8,026 nt of DNA from an uncultured Eubacteriales bacterium (GTDB lineage: Bacteria > Bacillota > Clostridia > Oscillospirales > Acutalibacteraceae): positions 1 through 8,026 of the forward strand of contig CAKUAQ010000066.1 of NCBI GenBank assembly GCA_934636435.1, in the 5' to 3' direction. The translations under genes and the position numbers were made by a program. Numbering within the stretch: position 1 is the stretch's first letter; every line of letters starts with the position of its first letter. The notes below the pieces were generated by a model, which was not told the DNA's origin, did no database searches, and saw nothing but the letters and a program-made list of their open reading frames with translations. Of this stretch, positions 1 to 5,299 are shown piece by piece.

Positions 1-46
1 AGAAGAGCGGTGTCTCCGTCGGTATCCCGATAATAGGGCGCGTGGT

Positions 47-775
47 TCACAGCGTCACCCCGCATAGCTCCCGGATCACCACGCCGGCGGCGATCAGACC
101 GGCCGCGCCGGGTACGAAGGAAATGCTGCCGGGGATATCCCGTATCCGTTTTCCGTCAGCGTCAACGGCGGGCTGTCTCTCGCCGCTGCGTCGGGGCAGC
201 TCGGTGGAATAAACCACCTTGAGCTGTCGGATGCCGCGGGCGCGGCATTCCTTGCGCATGATGCGCGCCAGGTGACAGCCGCTGGTCTTGTAGATATCCG
301 TCACCGTGAAAGCGGTGGGATCCAGCTTATTGCCGGTGCCCATAACGCTGATGAGCGGCGTGCCCGCCTCCTGCGCCTTTTGCGCCAGCAGCAGCTTGGC
401 AGTGACGGTGTCGATGGCATCGACGATATAATCGTAGGCGGTCATGTCGAATTCCGCCGCTGTCTCCGGCAGGTAAAACACCGGTCGCACCGTGACCCGG
501 CAATCGGGATGGATATCCCGGATGCGGGCGGCGGCTACATCTACTTTCGGCTGTCCGATGGTGCTTTGAGTGGCTAACAGCTGGCGGTTGAGATTGCTGC
601 GGGATACAGTGTCGTGGTCGATCAGCTCCAAAGCGCCGATGCCGCTGCGGGCCAGCGCCTCGGCTACATATCCGCCGACGCCGCCCAGACCGAATACGGC
701 GACGCGGGCAGCGGCCAGTCGCTCCAAAGCGGCCGGGCCGATCAGCCGCTCCGTGCGCGTCCATTCTTCTTTCAT
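47..775 (-). CDS. tcdA: tRNA threonylcarbamoyladenosine dehydratase (t6A cyclase), ThiF/MoeB/HesA superfamily
   Basis: This 242-residue cytosolic E1-like enzyme is expected to use ATP to cyclise N6-threonylcarbamoyladenosine at position 37 of ANN-decoding tRNAs to ct6A. Visible motifs: the nucleotide-binding loop GLGGVGG (residues 29-35), acidic LIDHD (51-55), SNLNRQ with the conserved Arg (60-65), Lys78 in GQPKV, and VDAIDTVTAK (118-127). KVVYSTE (186-192) and the serine/glycine-rich SISFVPGAAG (217-226) match the TcdA/YgdL/YrvM layout rather than MoeB or ThiF, and the zinc CxxC pairs of MoeB/ThiF are absent. The length is close to the family's roughly 250-270. I chose the ATG at 775 because a GGAG lies 8 nt upstream; the in-frame GTG at 796 would place that site inside the gene. 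It lies downstream of prfB on the same strand, behind a hairpin. Family assignment is firm; the exact reaction is by homology. Confidence 0.9.
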   Translation of the reverse strand: MKEEWTRTERLIGPAALERLAAARVAVFGLGGVGGYVAEALARSGIGALELIDHDTVSRSNLNRQLLATQSTIGQPKVDVAAARIRDIHPDCRVTVRPVFYLPETAAEFDMTAYDYIVDAIDTVTAKLLLAQKAQEAGTPLISVMGTGNKLDPTAFTVTDIYKTSGCHLARIMRKECRARGIRQLKVVYSTELPRRSGERQPAVDADGKRIRDIPGSISFVPGAAGLIAAGVVIRELCGVTL

Positions 776-783
776 AGCACACA

Positions 784-787
784 CTCC
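784..787 (-). promoter_or_regulatory. Ribosome binding site deciding the tcdA start
   Basis: On the minus strand GGAG is followed by 8 nt and then ATG at 775. This supports the start at 775 over the in-frame GTG at 796, which has no comparable site ahead of it. Confidence 0.7.
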
Positions 788-798
788 GTTTCTCACCG

Positions 799-834
799 AA
801 AAGGACGCCGCACAACTTCGGCGCGGCGTCCTTT
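799..834 (-). terminator. Rho-independent terminator or attenuator between prfB and tcdA
   Basis: A perfect 12-bp inverted repeat (800-811 with 823-834, arm AAAGGACGCCGC) encloses an 11-nt loop. Read on the minus strand it begins 11 nt after the prfB stop and ends in TTTT (799-802) followed by C. The short T-run suggests incomplete termination. Only about 24 nt separate the stem from the tcdA start, so tcdA may rely on read-through. Confidence 0.75.
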
Positions 835-845
835 CGCGTATCCGT

Positions 846-1982
846 TTAATCCTCGGCGGCAGAGGCCTTACCCAGCGTCCCGTTGGCGGCCGCCTGTAAG
901 TAGGCGTTGATAAAGCCGTCGATCTCGCCGTCCATCACCGCCTGGATATTGCCCGTTTCGTAGCCGGTGCGGGTATCCTTGGCCAGCGTATAGGGCATGA
1001 ACACATAGGAGCGGATCTGGCTGCCCCATTCGATCTTCATTTGAGCGCCCTTGATGTCGTCGATCTTGTCCAGGTGCTCCCGCTCCTTGATCTCCACCAG
1101 CTTGGATTTGAGCATGGCCATGGCTTTGTCCCGGTTCTGGAACTGGCTGCGCTCATTCTGGCAGGCCACGACGATGCCGGTGGGAATGTGGGTCAGTCGC
1201 ACGGCGGAGGAGGTTTTGTTGATGTGCTGTCCGCCGGCGCCGGAGGAACGGAACACGTCCATCTTGATGTCCTCGGGGCGGATCTCCACTTCGGTATCCT
1301 CGTCGATCTCCGGAATGACCTCCAATGCGGAGAAGGAGGTGTGCCGTCGACCGGAAGCGTCGAAGGGGGAAATGCGCACCAGTCGGTGGACGCCCGCCTC
1401 GCCTTTCAGATAGCCGTAGGCATTTTCGCCGACGATTTCGATGGAGGCGCTCTTGATGCCCGCCTCGTCCCCGTCCAGATAGTCCAGAATGTTGTACTGG
1501 AAGCCGTGGCTTTCCGCCCAGTGGGTATACATCCGATAAAGCATGGAGGCCCAATCCTGCGCTTCGGTGCCGCCGGCGCCGGCGTGGAAGGTGAGGATGG
1601 CATTTTTGGAATCGTATTCGCCGCTCAGGAGGGTGGCCAGCCGCTGGGTTTCGATGGATTTTTCGATGCGGTCGATGCCCTCGGTGCATTCGTCCAGCAG
1701 GGACAGATCCTCTTCCTCGTTGGCCAGCTCGATGAGAGTCATGGTGTCCTGATATTCGGTGTGCAGCTTTTCATAGTTTTCGATCTTCGCCTTGAGGATC
1801 GCCGTTTTTTGCGTGACCTTTTTCGCCGTCTCCATATCGTCCCAGAAGCCCGGCGCGGCTGCCTGTGCGTCCAGCTCGTCGGCCTGACGCTTGAGTTGGG
1901 TCAGGCCGATGGATCCCGCCAGATCCTCGATCTGCGGCTCCATGGCTTCCAGCTTCAGCTTTAATTCTTCAAATTGCAGCAT
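846..1982 (-). CDS. prfB: Peptide chain release factor 2 (no programmed frameshift)
   Basis: RF2 recognises UGA and UAA stop codons in the ribosomal A site and triggers release of the finished peptide. The 378-residue product has the N-terminal helical domain (about 1-120), the RF2-specific anticodon-like tripeptide SPF (205-207), and the catalytic GGQ (250-252) in SSGAGGQHINKTSSAVR-type context. SPF rather than PxT separates it from RF1. In many bacteria codon ~25 is an in-frame UGA requiring a +1 shift; here the matching stretch (LAGSIGLTQL, residues 21-30) reads straight through. The ATG at 1982 has GGGAG 7 nt upstream and a near-consensus promoter before it. The gene ends in TAA, which RF1 can also read. 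A terminator-like hairpin follows, then tcdA. Identification is very secure. Confidence 0.97.
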   Translation of the reverse strand: MLQFEELKLKLEAMEPQIEDLAGSIGLTQLKRQADELDAQAAAPGFWDDMETAKKVTQKTAILKAKIENYEKLHTEYQDTMTLIELANEEEDLSLLDECTEGIDRIEKSIETQRLATLLSGEYDSKNAILTFHAGAGGTEAQDWASMLYRMYTHWAESHGFQYNILDYLDGDEAGIKSASIEIVGENAYGYLKGEAGVHRLVRISPFDASGRRHTSFSALEVIPEIDEDTEVEIRPEDIKMDVFRSSGAGGQHINKTSSAVRLTHIPTGIVVACQNERSQFQNRDKAMAMLKSKLVEIKEREHLDKIDDIKGAQMKIEWGSQIRSYVFMPYTLAKDTRTGYETGNIQAVMDGEIDGFINAYLQAAANGTLGKASAAED

Positions 1983-2018
1983 GGTATGTCTCCCGTTTCA
2001 TATATTTTCCATCAAGTC

Positions 2019-2047
2019 ATTATATAGGAATTATGCGCGGTTGTAAA
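2019..2047 (-). promoter_or_regulatory. prfB promoter (sigma-A type)
   Basis: On the minus strand the -35 is TTTACA (2042-2047) and the -10 is TATAAT (2019-2024), with a 17-bp spacer. This is 11 of 12 consensus bases. The predicted transcript starts about 30 nt before the prfB ATG. The -35 box sits only 8 bp past the MFS stop codon, so prfB is transcribed independently of the transporter. Confidence 0.8.
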
Positions 2048-2055
2048 GAAAAAAA

Positions 2056-3231
2056 TCAAGGAATCGCCGCTTTTCTCCCATGATCCGGCTGTGTGCGGAT
2101 GCACCAGAGCTGAAACAGCCCCAGCCCTGCCAAGCAAAACGCCCCGGCGCACAGAAATGCCGCCCATAGGCGACGGGAAGCCAGTGCGCCCAGCAAAACG
2201 CTGATCCCGGCGCTGACTCCGTCCACCAGCATGGCGCACAAACTCAGCTCGGTGGCGCGGTTCTCGGAGCGCACCAGTCGGTTTTGCCATTCCTGCTGAA
2301 AGGGCTGAAACAGACTGTTCGCCATCCGCAGCAGCACGATACCGGCCACCGACCAGACGGCGCTGCGGGTTGCGGTCAGCACCAGACAGGCGATGCACCC
2401 GGCCGCCGGTAAAGCGGCGCCGGTCCGCTGCGCGCCCAGCCGTTTTGTCCAGCGGGCGGAAAAGGCCGCACATACGCCGACAAGGGTAACGCCTATATAG
2501 AGATACCCCATCAGGGTGGGGGATACTCCGCAGCGCTCATATTGCAGCTGATTGAGGAATACCGTCACGGTCTGGTGGGATTGAGTGAGACAGGCTACGC
2601 CGACCAGAAACAGCAGGCGATAAGGGTCCTGCAGCAGCTCGCGCAGAATGGCGGTATATTCCGACAGCCGGAAGGAGCGCTGCTCTCTTTCCCGCACTTC
2701 GGTCAAAAACAGGGTCAGCAGGGCGGCGATGCCGTAGGTCGCGGCGGTCAGCCCGGCGGCCAGCGCATACCGCTCCCGAATCCATCCGGAGTATACGAGA
2801 GAGGCAGCAACCAGCCCGAGCAGTCCCATGCTGTCGTAGAGACCGAAGACCTTTTGGCTGTCTCCCGGGGCGCAGGACAGATACAGCAGGCTGGTGTCCA
2901 CCCCGGACAGTCCGGCGATGACGATGCTGAGCATCACCCGCTCCAGCAAAAACCACCAGAAACCGGTGGCCTGCCAGAACACCAGTTTCGACAGAAAATA
3001 CAGCCCATTGCAGAGGACCAGGGCGGTCTTATACCCGATGCGGTCGGCGATGACGCCCCAGGGAAGCTCAAAGGCAATACATAGCAGCAAACTGATACTT
3101 TCTATGAGGGTGATCTGAAAAACATCAACGCCCCGGGCACGTCGGTACAGAGTGGCGATGGAGCCGTAGAACACCATTCCCTGCAGGAGGGCGACGGCGC
3201 ACATCAGCCAAATATTCTTTTTTCGTTCCAC
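2056..3231 (-). CDS. Major facilitator superfamily transporter, efflux-like, substrate unknown
   Basis: A 391-residue integral membrane protein with roughly 10-12 hydrophobic segments, as expected for a 12-helix MFS carrier that moves small molecules using an ion gradient. The motif-A-like loop GVIADRIGYK (residues 59-68) lies between helices 2 and 3 and is preceded by FELPWG (54-59), a pattern common in drug-efflux-type MFS proteins. A second, weaker copy of the loop (ARWTKRLGAQ) occurs in the C-terminal half. The start is GTG at 3231: AAAGGA lies 10 nt upstream and the N-terminus is short and basic before the first helix. ATG at 3204 is a weaker alternative. The gene lies upstream of prfB on the same strand, divergent from the small gene at 3473. 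A palindrome covers its start codon. The substrate cannot be read from the sequence. Confidence 0.85.
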   Translation of the reverse strand: MERKKNIWLMCAVALLQGMVFYGSIATLYRRARGVDVFQITLIESISLLLCIAFELPWGVIADRIGYKTALVLCNGLYFLSKLVFWQATGFWWFLLERVMLSIVIAGLSGVDTSLLYLSCAPGDSQKVFGLYDSMGLLGLVAASLVYSGWIRERYALAAGLTAATYGIAALLTLFLTEVREREQRSFRLSEYTAILRELLQDPYRLLFLVGVACLTQSHQTVTVFLNQLQYERCGVSPTLMGYLYIGVTLVGVCAAFSARWTKRLGAQRTGAALPAAGCIACLVLTATRSAVWSVAGIVLLRMANSLFQPFQQEWQNRLVRSENRATELSLCAMLVDGVSAGISVLLGALASRRLWAAFLCAGAFCLAGLGLFQLWCIRTQPDHGRKAAIP

Positions 3232-3237
3232 GTGGAA
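3226..3237. repeat. 12-bp perfect palindrome over the MFS start codon
   Basis: TTCCACGTGGAA is self-complementary and centred on 3231/3232, so it includes the GTG start codon. It could be a repressor operator between the -10 box and the gene, or chance. It has no spacer, so a hairpin in RNA is less likely than a DNA-binding site. Confidence 0.4.
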
Positions 3238-3241
3238 TTCG

Positions 3242-3247
3242 TCCTTT
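3242..3247 (-). promoter_or_regulatory. Ribosome binding site supporting the MFS GTG start
   Basis: AAAGGA on the minus strand lies 10 nt before the GTG at 3231. The spacing is slightly long, but no comparable site precedes the in-frame ATG at 3204. Confidence 0.5.
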
Positions 3248-3251
3248 CCGA

Positions 3252-3280
3252 TTTATAGGCACAACAAACTCAAGCGTCAC
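3252..3280 (-). promoter_or_regulatory. Candidate MFS promoter
   Basis: On the minus strand the -10 is TATAAA (3252-3257) and the -35 is GTGACG (3275-3280, 4 of 6 consensus bases), with a 17-bp spacer. The -35 box lies within the inverted repeat at 3259-3317. The transcript would start about 15 nt before the GTG and barely include the ribosome binding site, so a second promoter further upstream is possible. Confidence 0.45.
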
Positions 3281-3317
3281 CGGGAAGGTGGCGCTGACGT
3301 ACGGTTTTGCGTTGTGC
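3259..3317. repeat. Long imperfect hairpin in the MFS control region
   Basis: Outer arms GCACAACAAAC (3259-3269) pair with 3304-3307 plus 3311-3317, leaving a 3-nt bulge. Inner arms AGCGTCACC (3273-3281) and GGTGGCGCT (3287-3295) pair around a GGGAA loop. The one non-Watson-Crick inner pair (3277/3291) would be a U-G wobble in plus-strand RNA but a mismatch in minus-strand RNA. There is no T-run on either side, so it is not a typical terminator. It overlaps the candidate MFS -35 box. Confidence 0.5.
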
Positions 3318-3419
3318 TCAAATCGGACGGTTCATGGTTCATATCCCTCGCAAATGATAGATTGCTTTCAGTATACCATACGGTCGGTGATCTCGTCAAG
3401 ACTGTGCTGCCGGGCAGGC

Positions 3420-3448
3420 TTGACAGAAATCGACGGCCATGGTACAAT
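3420..3448 (+). promoter_or_regulatory. Strong sigma-A promoter for the 113-residue protein gene
   Basis: TTGACA (3420-3425), a 17-bp spacer, then TACAAT (3443-3448): 11 of 12 consensus bases. The predicted start near 3455 gives a leader of under 20 nt that still contains the GGGGGAG ribosome binding site. This also argues against translation from the upstream in-frame GTG at 3314. Confidence 0.8.
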
Positions 3449-3472
3449 GCGCTTAAAGAGGGGGGAGCGACG

Positions 3473-3814
3473 ATGAAGGCGGTGAAAATCGGTTTGTGCC
3501 TTGCGACGATTGCGGCGATCGTCTGTCTTGGTCTGTATCTGGCCCCGTCCAAGACGGTGGATTTCAGCGGAGAAGTTACCGCCGTTTCCCACGAGGGCGA
3601 CCGGGTGGTGCTGACGGTGACGCTGGATTTCTCCGACATCCCGGTCGTCTACACCGTGCCGGCGGATGGGCGGACGCGCACCTTCTATTATGAGAGGGAT
3701 GACAAGATCACGCCGGAGGAAATTCGGGTGGGCGATAGGGTCAGCGGCAATTATCGCTGGCGAAAGTCCGGGAATGCCGCCCGGTATATTCAGGTGATGC
3801 GTTCTGCGGAGTGA
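3473..3814 (+). CDS. Small membrane-anchored protein of unknown function
   Basis: I do not recognise this 113-residue protein. It has a basic N-terminus (MKAVK), one hydrophobic segment at about residues 7-24, and then a predicted extracytoplasmic domain rich in alternating hydrophobic and polar residues (about 29-110). The strand-like runs FSGEVTAVSH, DRVVLTVTL and GDRVSGNYRW suggest a small beta-barrel or OB-like fold; that is inference. There is no good lipobox at Cys18 (AIVC). The ATG at 3473 is chosen because GGAG lies 5 nt upstream and a near-perfect promoter ends at 3448. An in-frame GTG at 3314 lies upstream of that promoter and is rejected. The gene stands alone, divergent from the MFS gene and convergent with the AraC regulator, so its context gives no function. 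Confidence 0.75.
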   Translation: MKAVKIGLCLATIAAIVCLGLYLAPSKTVDFSGEVTAVSHEGDRVVLTVTLDFSDIPVVYTVPADGRTRTFYYERDDKITPEEIRVGDRVSGNYRWRKSGNAARYIQVMRSAE

Positions 3815-3894
3815 GGGAGGCCCGCCGTTTCATGACACAGGGGTAGAAACGCCGGGGTCGGCGGCATCCGACGGACGAGCTTTTTGATGCCGGC

Positions 3895-4029
3895 CTATAC
3901 CCCTCGGGTCCGAGCGTTTTGGAGCGTCGAATCGCTCTTTGCTTTGTACCTTGTTCTGTCCGAAACGGGCACCGATTTTTCTCCTGCGGCTTTTTGCCGA
4001 AACGCTTCTTCGCGGAGCATCTCTGCCAT
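3895..4029 (-). CDS. Possible 44-codon small ORF, unknown function
   Basis: On the minus strand an ATG at 4029 is preceded by AAGGA with 6-nt spacing and opens 44 codons to a TAG at 3895. The product begins MAEMLREEAFRQKAAGEKSV and is hydrophilic and basic, with a helical start (residues 1-17) followed by a Ser/Thr/Arg-rich tail. There is no signal peptide or membrane segment. Its amino-acid composition looks more protein-like than the overlapping longer frame on the same strand (3741-4097), which is Arg/Ser-rich and lacks a good ribosome binding site. No convincing promoter precedes it; transcription could come through from the AraC gene if the hairpin at 4054-4089 leaks in that direction. 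It may equally be part of a repeat or chance. Confidence 0.3.
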   Translation of the reverse strand: MAEMLREEAFRQKAAGEKSVPVSDRTRYKAKSDSTLQNARTRGV

Positions 4030-4050
4030 CGCATATCCTTCGTATATAAT
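4023..4050 (+). promoter_or_regulatory. Promoter-like element abutting the terminator hairpin
   Basis: CTGCCA (4023-4028, 4 of 6), a 16-bp spacer and a perfect TATAAT (4045-4050). A transcript would start near 4057, inside the first arm of the hairpin, and terminate about 38 nt later. It may be coincidental, since the same bases on the minus strand precede the small ORF. Confidence 0.3.
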
Positions 4051-4053
4051 AGT

Positions 4054-4094
4054 GCCTCCTGTTGTAGGATAGAAGCTACAACAGGAGGCTTTTT
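4054..4094 (+). terminator. Rho-independent terminator, possibly bidirectional
   Basis: A perfect 14-bp stem (GCCTCCTGTTGTAG at 4054-4067, complement at 4076-4089) with an 8-nt loop is followed by TTTTT (4090-4094) on the plus strand. It lies between convergent genes and about 50 nt past the AraC stop. On the minus strand the 3' side is only moderately T-rich (ACTATTATAT), so termination there would be weaker. The upstream A-run matches the pattern of a shared terminator. Confidence 0.85.
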
Positions 4095-4140
4095 CACTGT
4101 ATGCTTTGCAGGATATAGTCCATTTCGCCGGTGGGTATCT

Positions 4141-5055
4141 TCATCCCTGTCGGTCAGAAGGCGGGTCAGGGAGTTTCTCCTCCTGCGGTCTTTTTCCGCC
4201 GGAGCGGAAGGTGAGCGGGGTAACGCCCGTCTCCTTTTTGAATATGCGACAGAAATAGCTGATGTCGGGGATGCCGACCACCTCGGCTATCCTCCGCACG
4301 GAGATGTCTGTTTCGGACAGCAGCCGTTTCGCCTCGCAGAGCCGCCGCTTCTGAATGTATTTGCCGATGCTCTCCCCGCGCAGGCGGGAGAACTGATGAG
4401 AAAGATAATACTTGTTCGCATAGCACTCCCGCGCCAGGTCTTCAAGGGTGATTTCCTCGGCATAATGTGTGTCGATATAGGCGATAGCGGTATCCAAGAT
4501 CCGCCCCGAATTCAGTAGACTATCGGCGTTTTCGGTTTTGTTGATGAGCCGGAACAGGTACATCAACAGCGTGCGTGATGTGTTCTGGGCGATCTCCATG
4601 TAAAACCGCTCTTTCTGCTCGAATTCGCAGAGCAGTCTGGTGAACAGATGATTGAACATATCATACATTTCTCCGGCGGAAAAAATAAAACCGTAGGAGG
4701 GCGGGAGCAGCCAGTTTGGCGGCAGGTCGGTGATCTCCAGCTTATCATAGGCGATAAAGCACGCCTCCATGGGGTCGTTTCGGCTGCTTTTTTCGCAGTG
4801 AGAGATGCCGGCGTTATAGATTAGAATATCGCCGCGATCAACCTCGTATTCGGACTCGCCGATCACGGCGGTGCCGTGTCCGTCAGTGATGAATATCATC
4901 TCAAAAAACTCGTGGGTGTGCGGCTCCTCGCGCCAGCCGCCTTGCTTATCAAGCGAGCCAACATAGAGCAGGCGGGGCTTGAGCTTAAAGGAATAATGGG
5001 TCTCCAACAGATAATGCTGTCGCTGCGCGCTGTTATATCGGTGTTTAATTTGCAT
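4141..5055 (-). CDS. AraC-family transcriptional regulator with N-terminal cupin domain
   Basis: The 304-residue protein probably senses a sugar and controls the divergent transporter. Residues about 25-110 form an AraC-type cupin ligand pocket, with EEPHTHEFFEMIFITDGHG (43-61) as the landmark. The C-terminal 185-285 region carries two helix-turn-helix units: the first spans ITLEDLARECYANKYYLSHQ (202-221), the second ISVRRIAEVVGIPDISYFCR (251-270), followed by IFKKETGVTPLTFR, the usual end of the AraC signature. The ATG at 5055 is chosen because GAAAGGA lies 6 nt upstream and its promoter is at 5117-5145. An in-frame TTG at 5145 lies inside the -35 box and is rejected. It is most likely an activator, as is common for AraC proteins beside sugar uptake genes; the inducer is unknown. 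Confidence 0.92.
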   Translation of the reverse strand: MQIKHRYNSAQRQHYLLETHYSFKLKPRLLYVGSLDKQGGWREEPHTHEFFEMIFITDGHGTAVIGESEYEVDRGDILIYNAGISHCEKSSRNDPMEACFIAYDKLEITDLPPNWLLPPSYGFIFSAGEMYDMFNHLFTRLLCEFEQKERFYMEIAQNTSRTLLMYLFRLINKTENADSLLNSGRILDTAIAYIDTHYAEEITLEDLARECYANKYYLSHQFSRLRGESIGKYIQKRRLCEAKRLLSETDISVRRIAEVVGIPDISYFCRIFKKETGVTPLTFRSGGKRPQEEKLPDPPSDRQG

Positions 5056-5061
5056 AACGTT

Positions 5062-5068
5062 TCCTTTC
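5062..5068 (-). promoter_or_regulatory. Ribosome binding site deciding the AraC-regulator start
   Basis: GAAAGGA on the minus strand lies 6 nt before the ATG at 5055. It fixes the start 30 codons inside the longest open frame, which otherwise begins at a TTG in the promoter. Confidence 0.7.
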
Positions 5069-5116
5069 AGGGATCCTTGGGGATTCCGTGAAGATAAGCG
5101 GAAAAGCTGTAGTTTT

Positions 5117-5145
5117 TTTATACCATATTTAATAAGAAAAGTCAA
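5117..5145 (-). promoter_or_regulatory. Promoter of the AraC-family regulator gene
   Basis: On the minus strand TTGACT (5140-5145) is followed by a 17-bp spacer and TATAAA (5117-5122). A TGG directly before the -10 gives an extended -10. The predicted leader is about 55 nt. Confidence 0.75.
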
Positions 5146-5200
5146 TCAAAATGTCACAAATTAGGATTTTCTTGCGGTCAAAACACAACAAATATATCCC

Positions 5201-5228
5201 TTGTACTATTTGTCAAAAATGATAGAAT
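5201..5228 (+). promoter_or_regulatory. Candidate promoter of the sugar ABC transporter operon
   Basis: TAGAAT (5223-5228) is preceded by TGA, forming an extended -10. The -35 is poor (TTGTAC, 5201-5206, 16-bp spacer). A good -10 with a weak -35 fits a promoter needing an activator, as expected next to an AraC-family gene. The leader would be about 65 nt. Confidence 0.5.
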
Positions 5229-5299
5229 AATAACAAAAGAGGCGAACATAGATAAAAATTTCTGGAAAAAACGACAACTCGGGAAGGATGTGAATCAAA

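Larger units (their letters stand above)
3815..4093. other. Structured intergenic stretch without a confident gene
   Basis: This stretch lies between convergent genes and holds several inverted repeats: CGTTTC/GAAACG (3826-3831, 3846-3851), GGGGTA/TACCCC (3840-3845, 3898-3903) nested around CGGCATC/GATGCCG (3862-3868, 3886-3892), and GAGCG/CGCTC near 3921-3936. It also holds a possible 44-codon minus-strand ORF and the terminator hairpin at 4054-4094, described separately. It could be a long 3' untranslated region, a small RNA locus or an interspersed repeat. The sequence alone does not decide. Confidence 0.4.

Noticed and set aside
1..46. Start of another gene left of tcdA
   Set aside because: Forty-six bases show no start codon with a ribosome binding site and no terminator; too short to call.
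1041..1964. 307-codon open frame on the plus strand, antisense to prfB
   Set aside because: It is an exact shadow of prfB, created by GC-rich codon bias. There is no ribosome binding site or recognisable domain, and the opposite strand encodes a clear release factor.
3741..4097. 118-codon minus-strand frame overlapping the small gene's 3' end
   Set aside because: It overlaps the well-supported gene at 3473-3814, begins at a GTG that lies at the terminator hairpin, and has Arg/Ser-rich shadow-like composition. The shorter 44-codon frame at 3895-4029 is a better candidate.
3919..4518. 199-codon plus-strand frame through the terminator and AraC 3' end
   Set aside because: It runs through a strong terminator and antisense to the HTH region of the regulator, with no ribosome binding site.
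5146..5299. Catabolite-repression (CRE) site next to the sugar operon
   Set aside because: I looked for a TGNAANCGNTNNCA-type palindrome and found none that fits.
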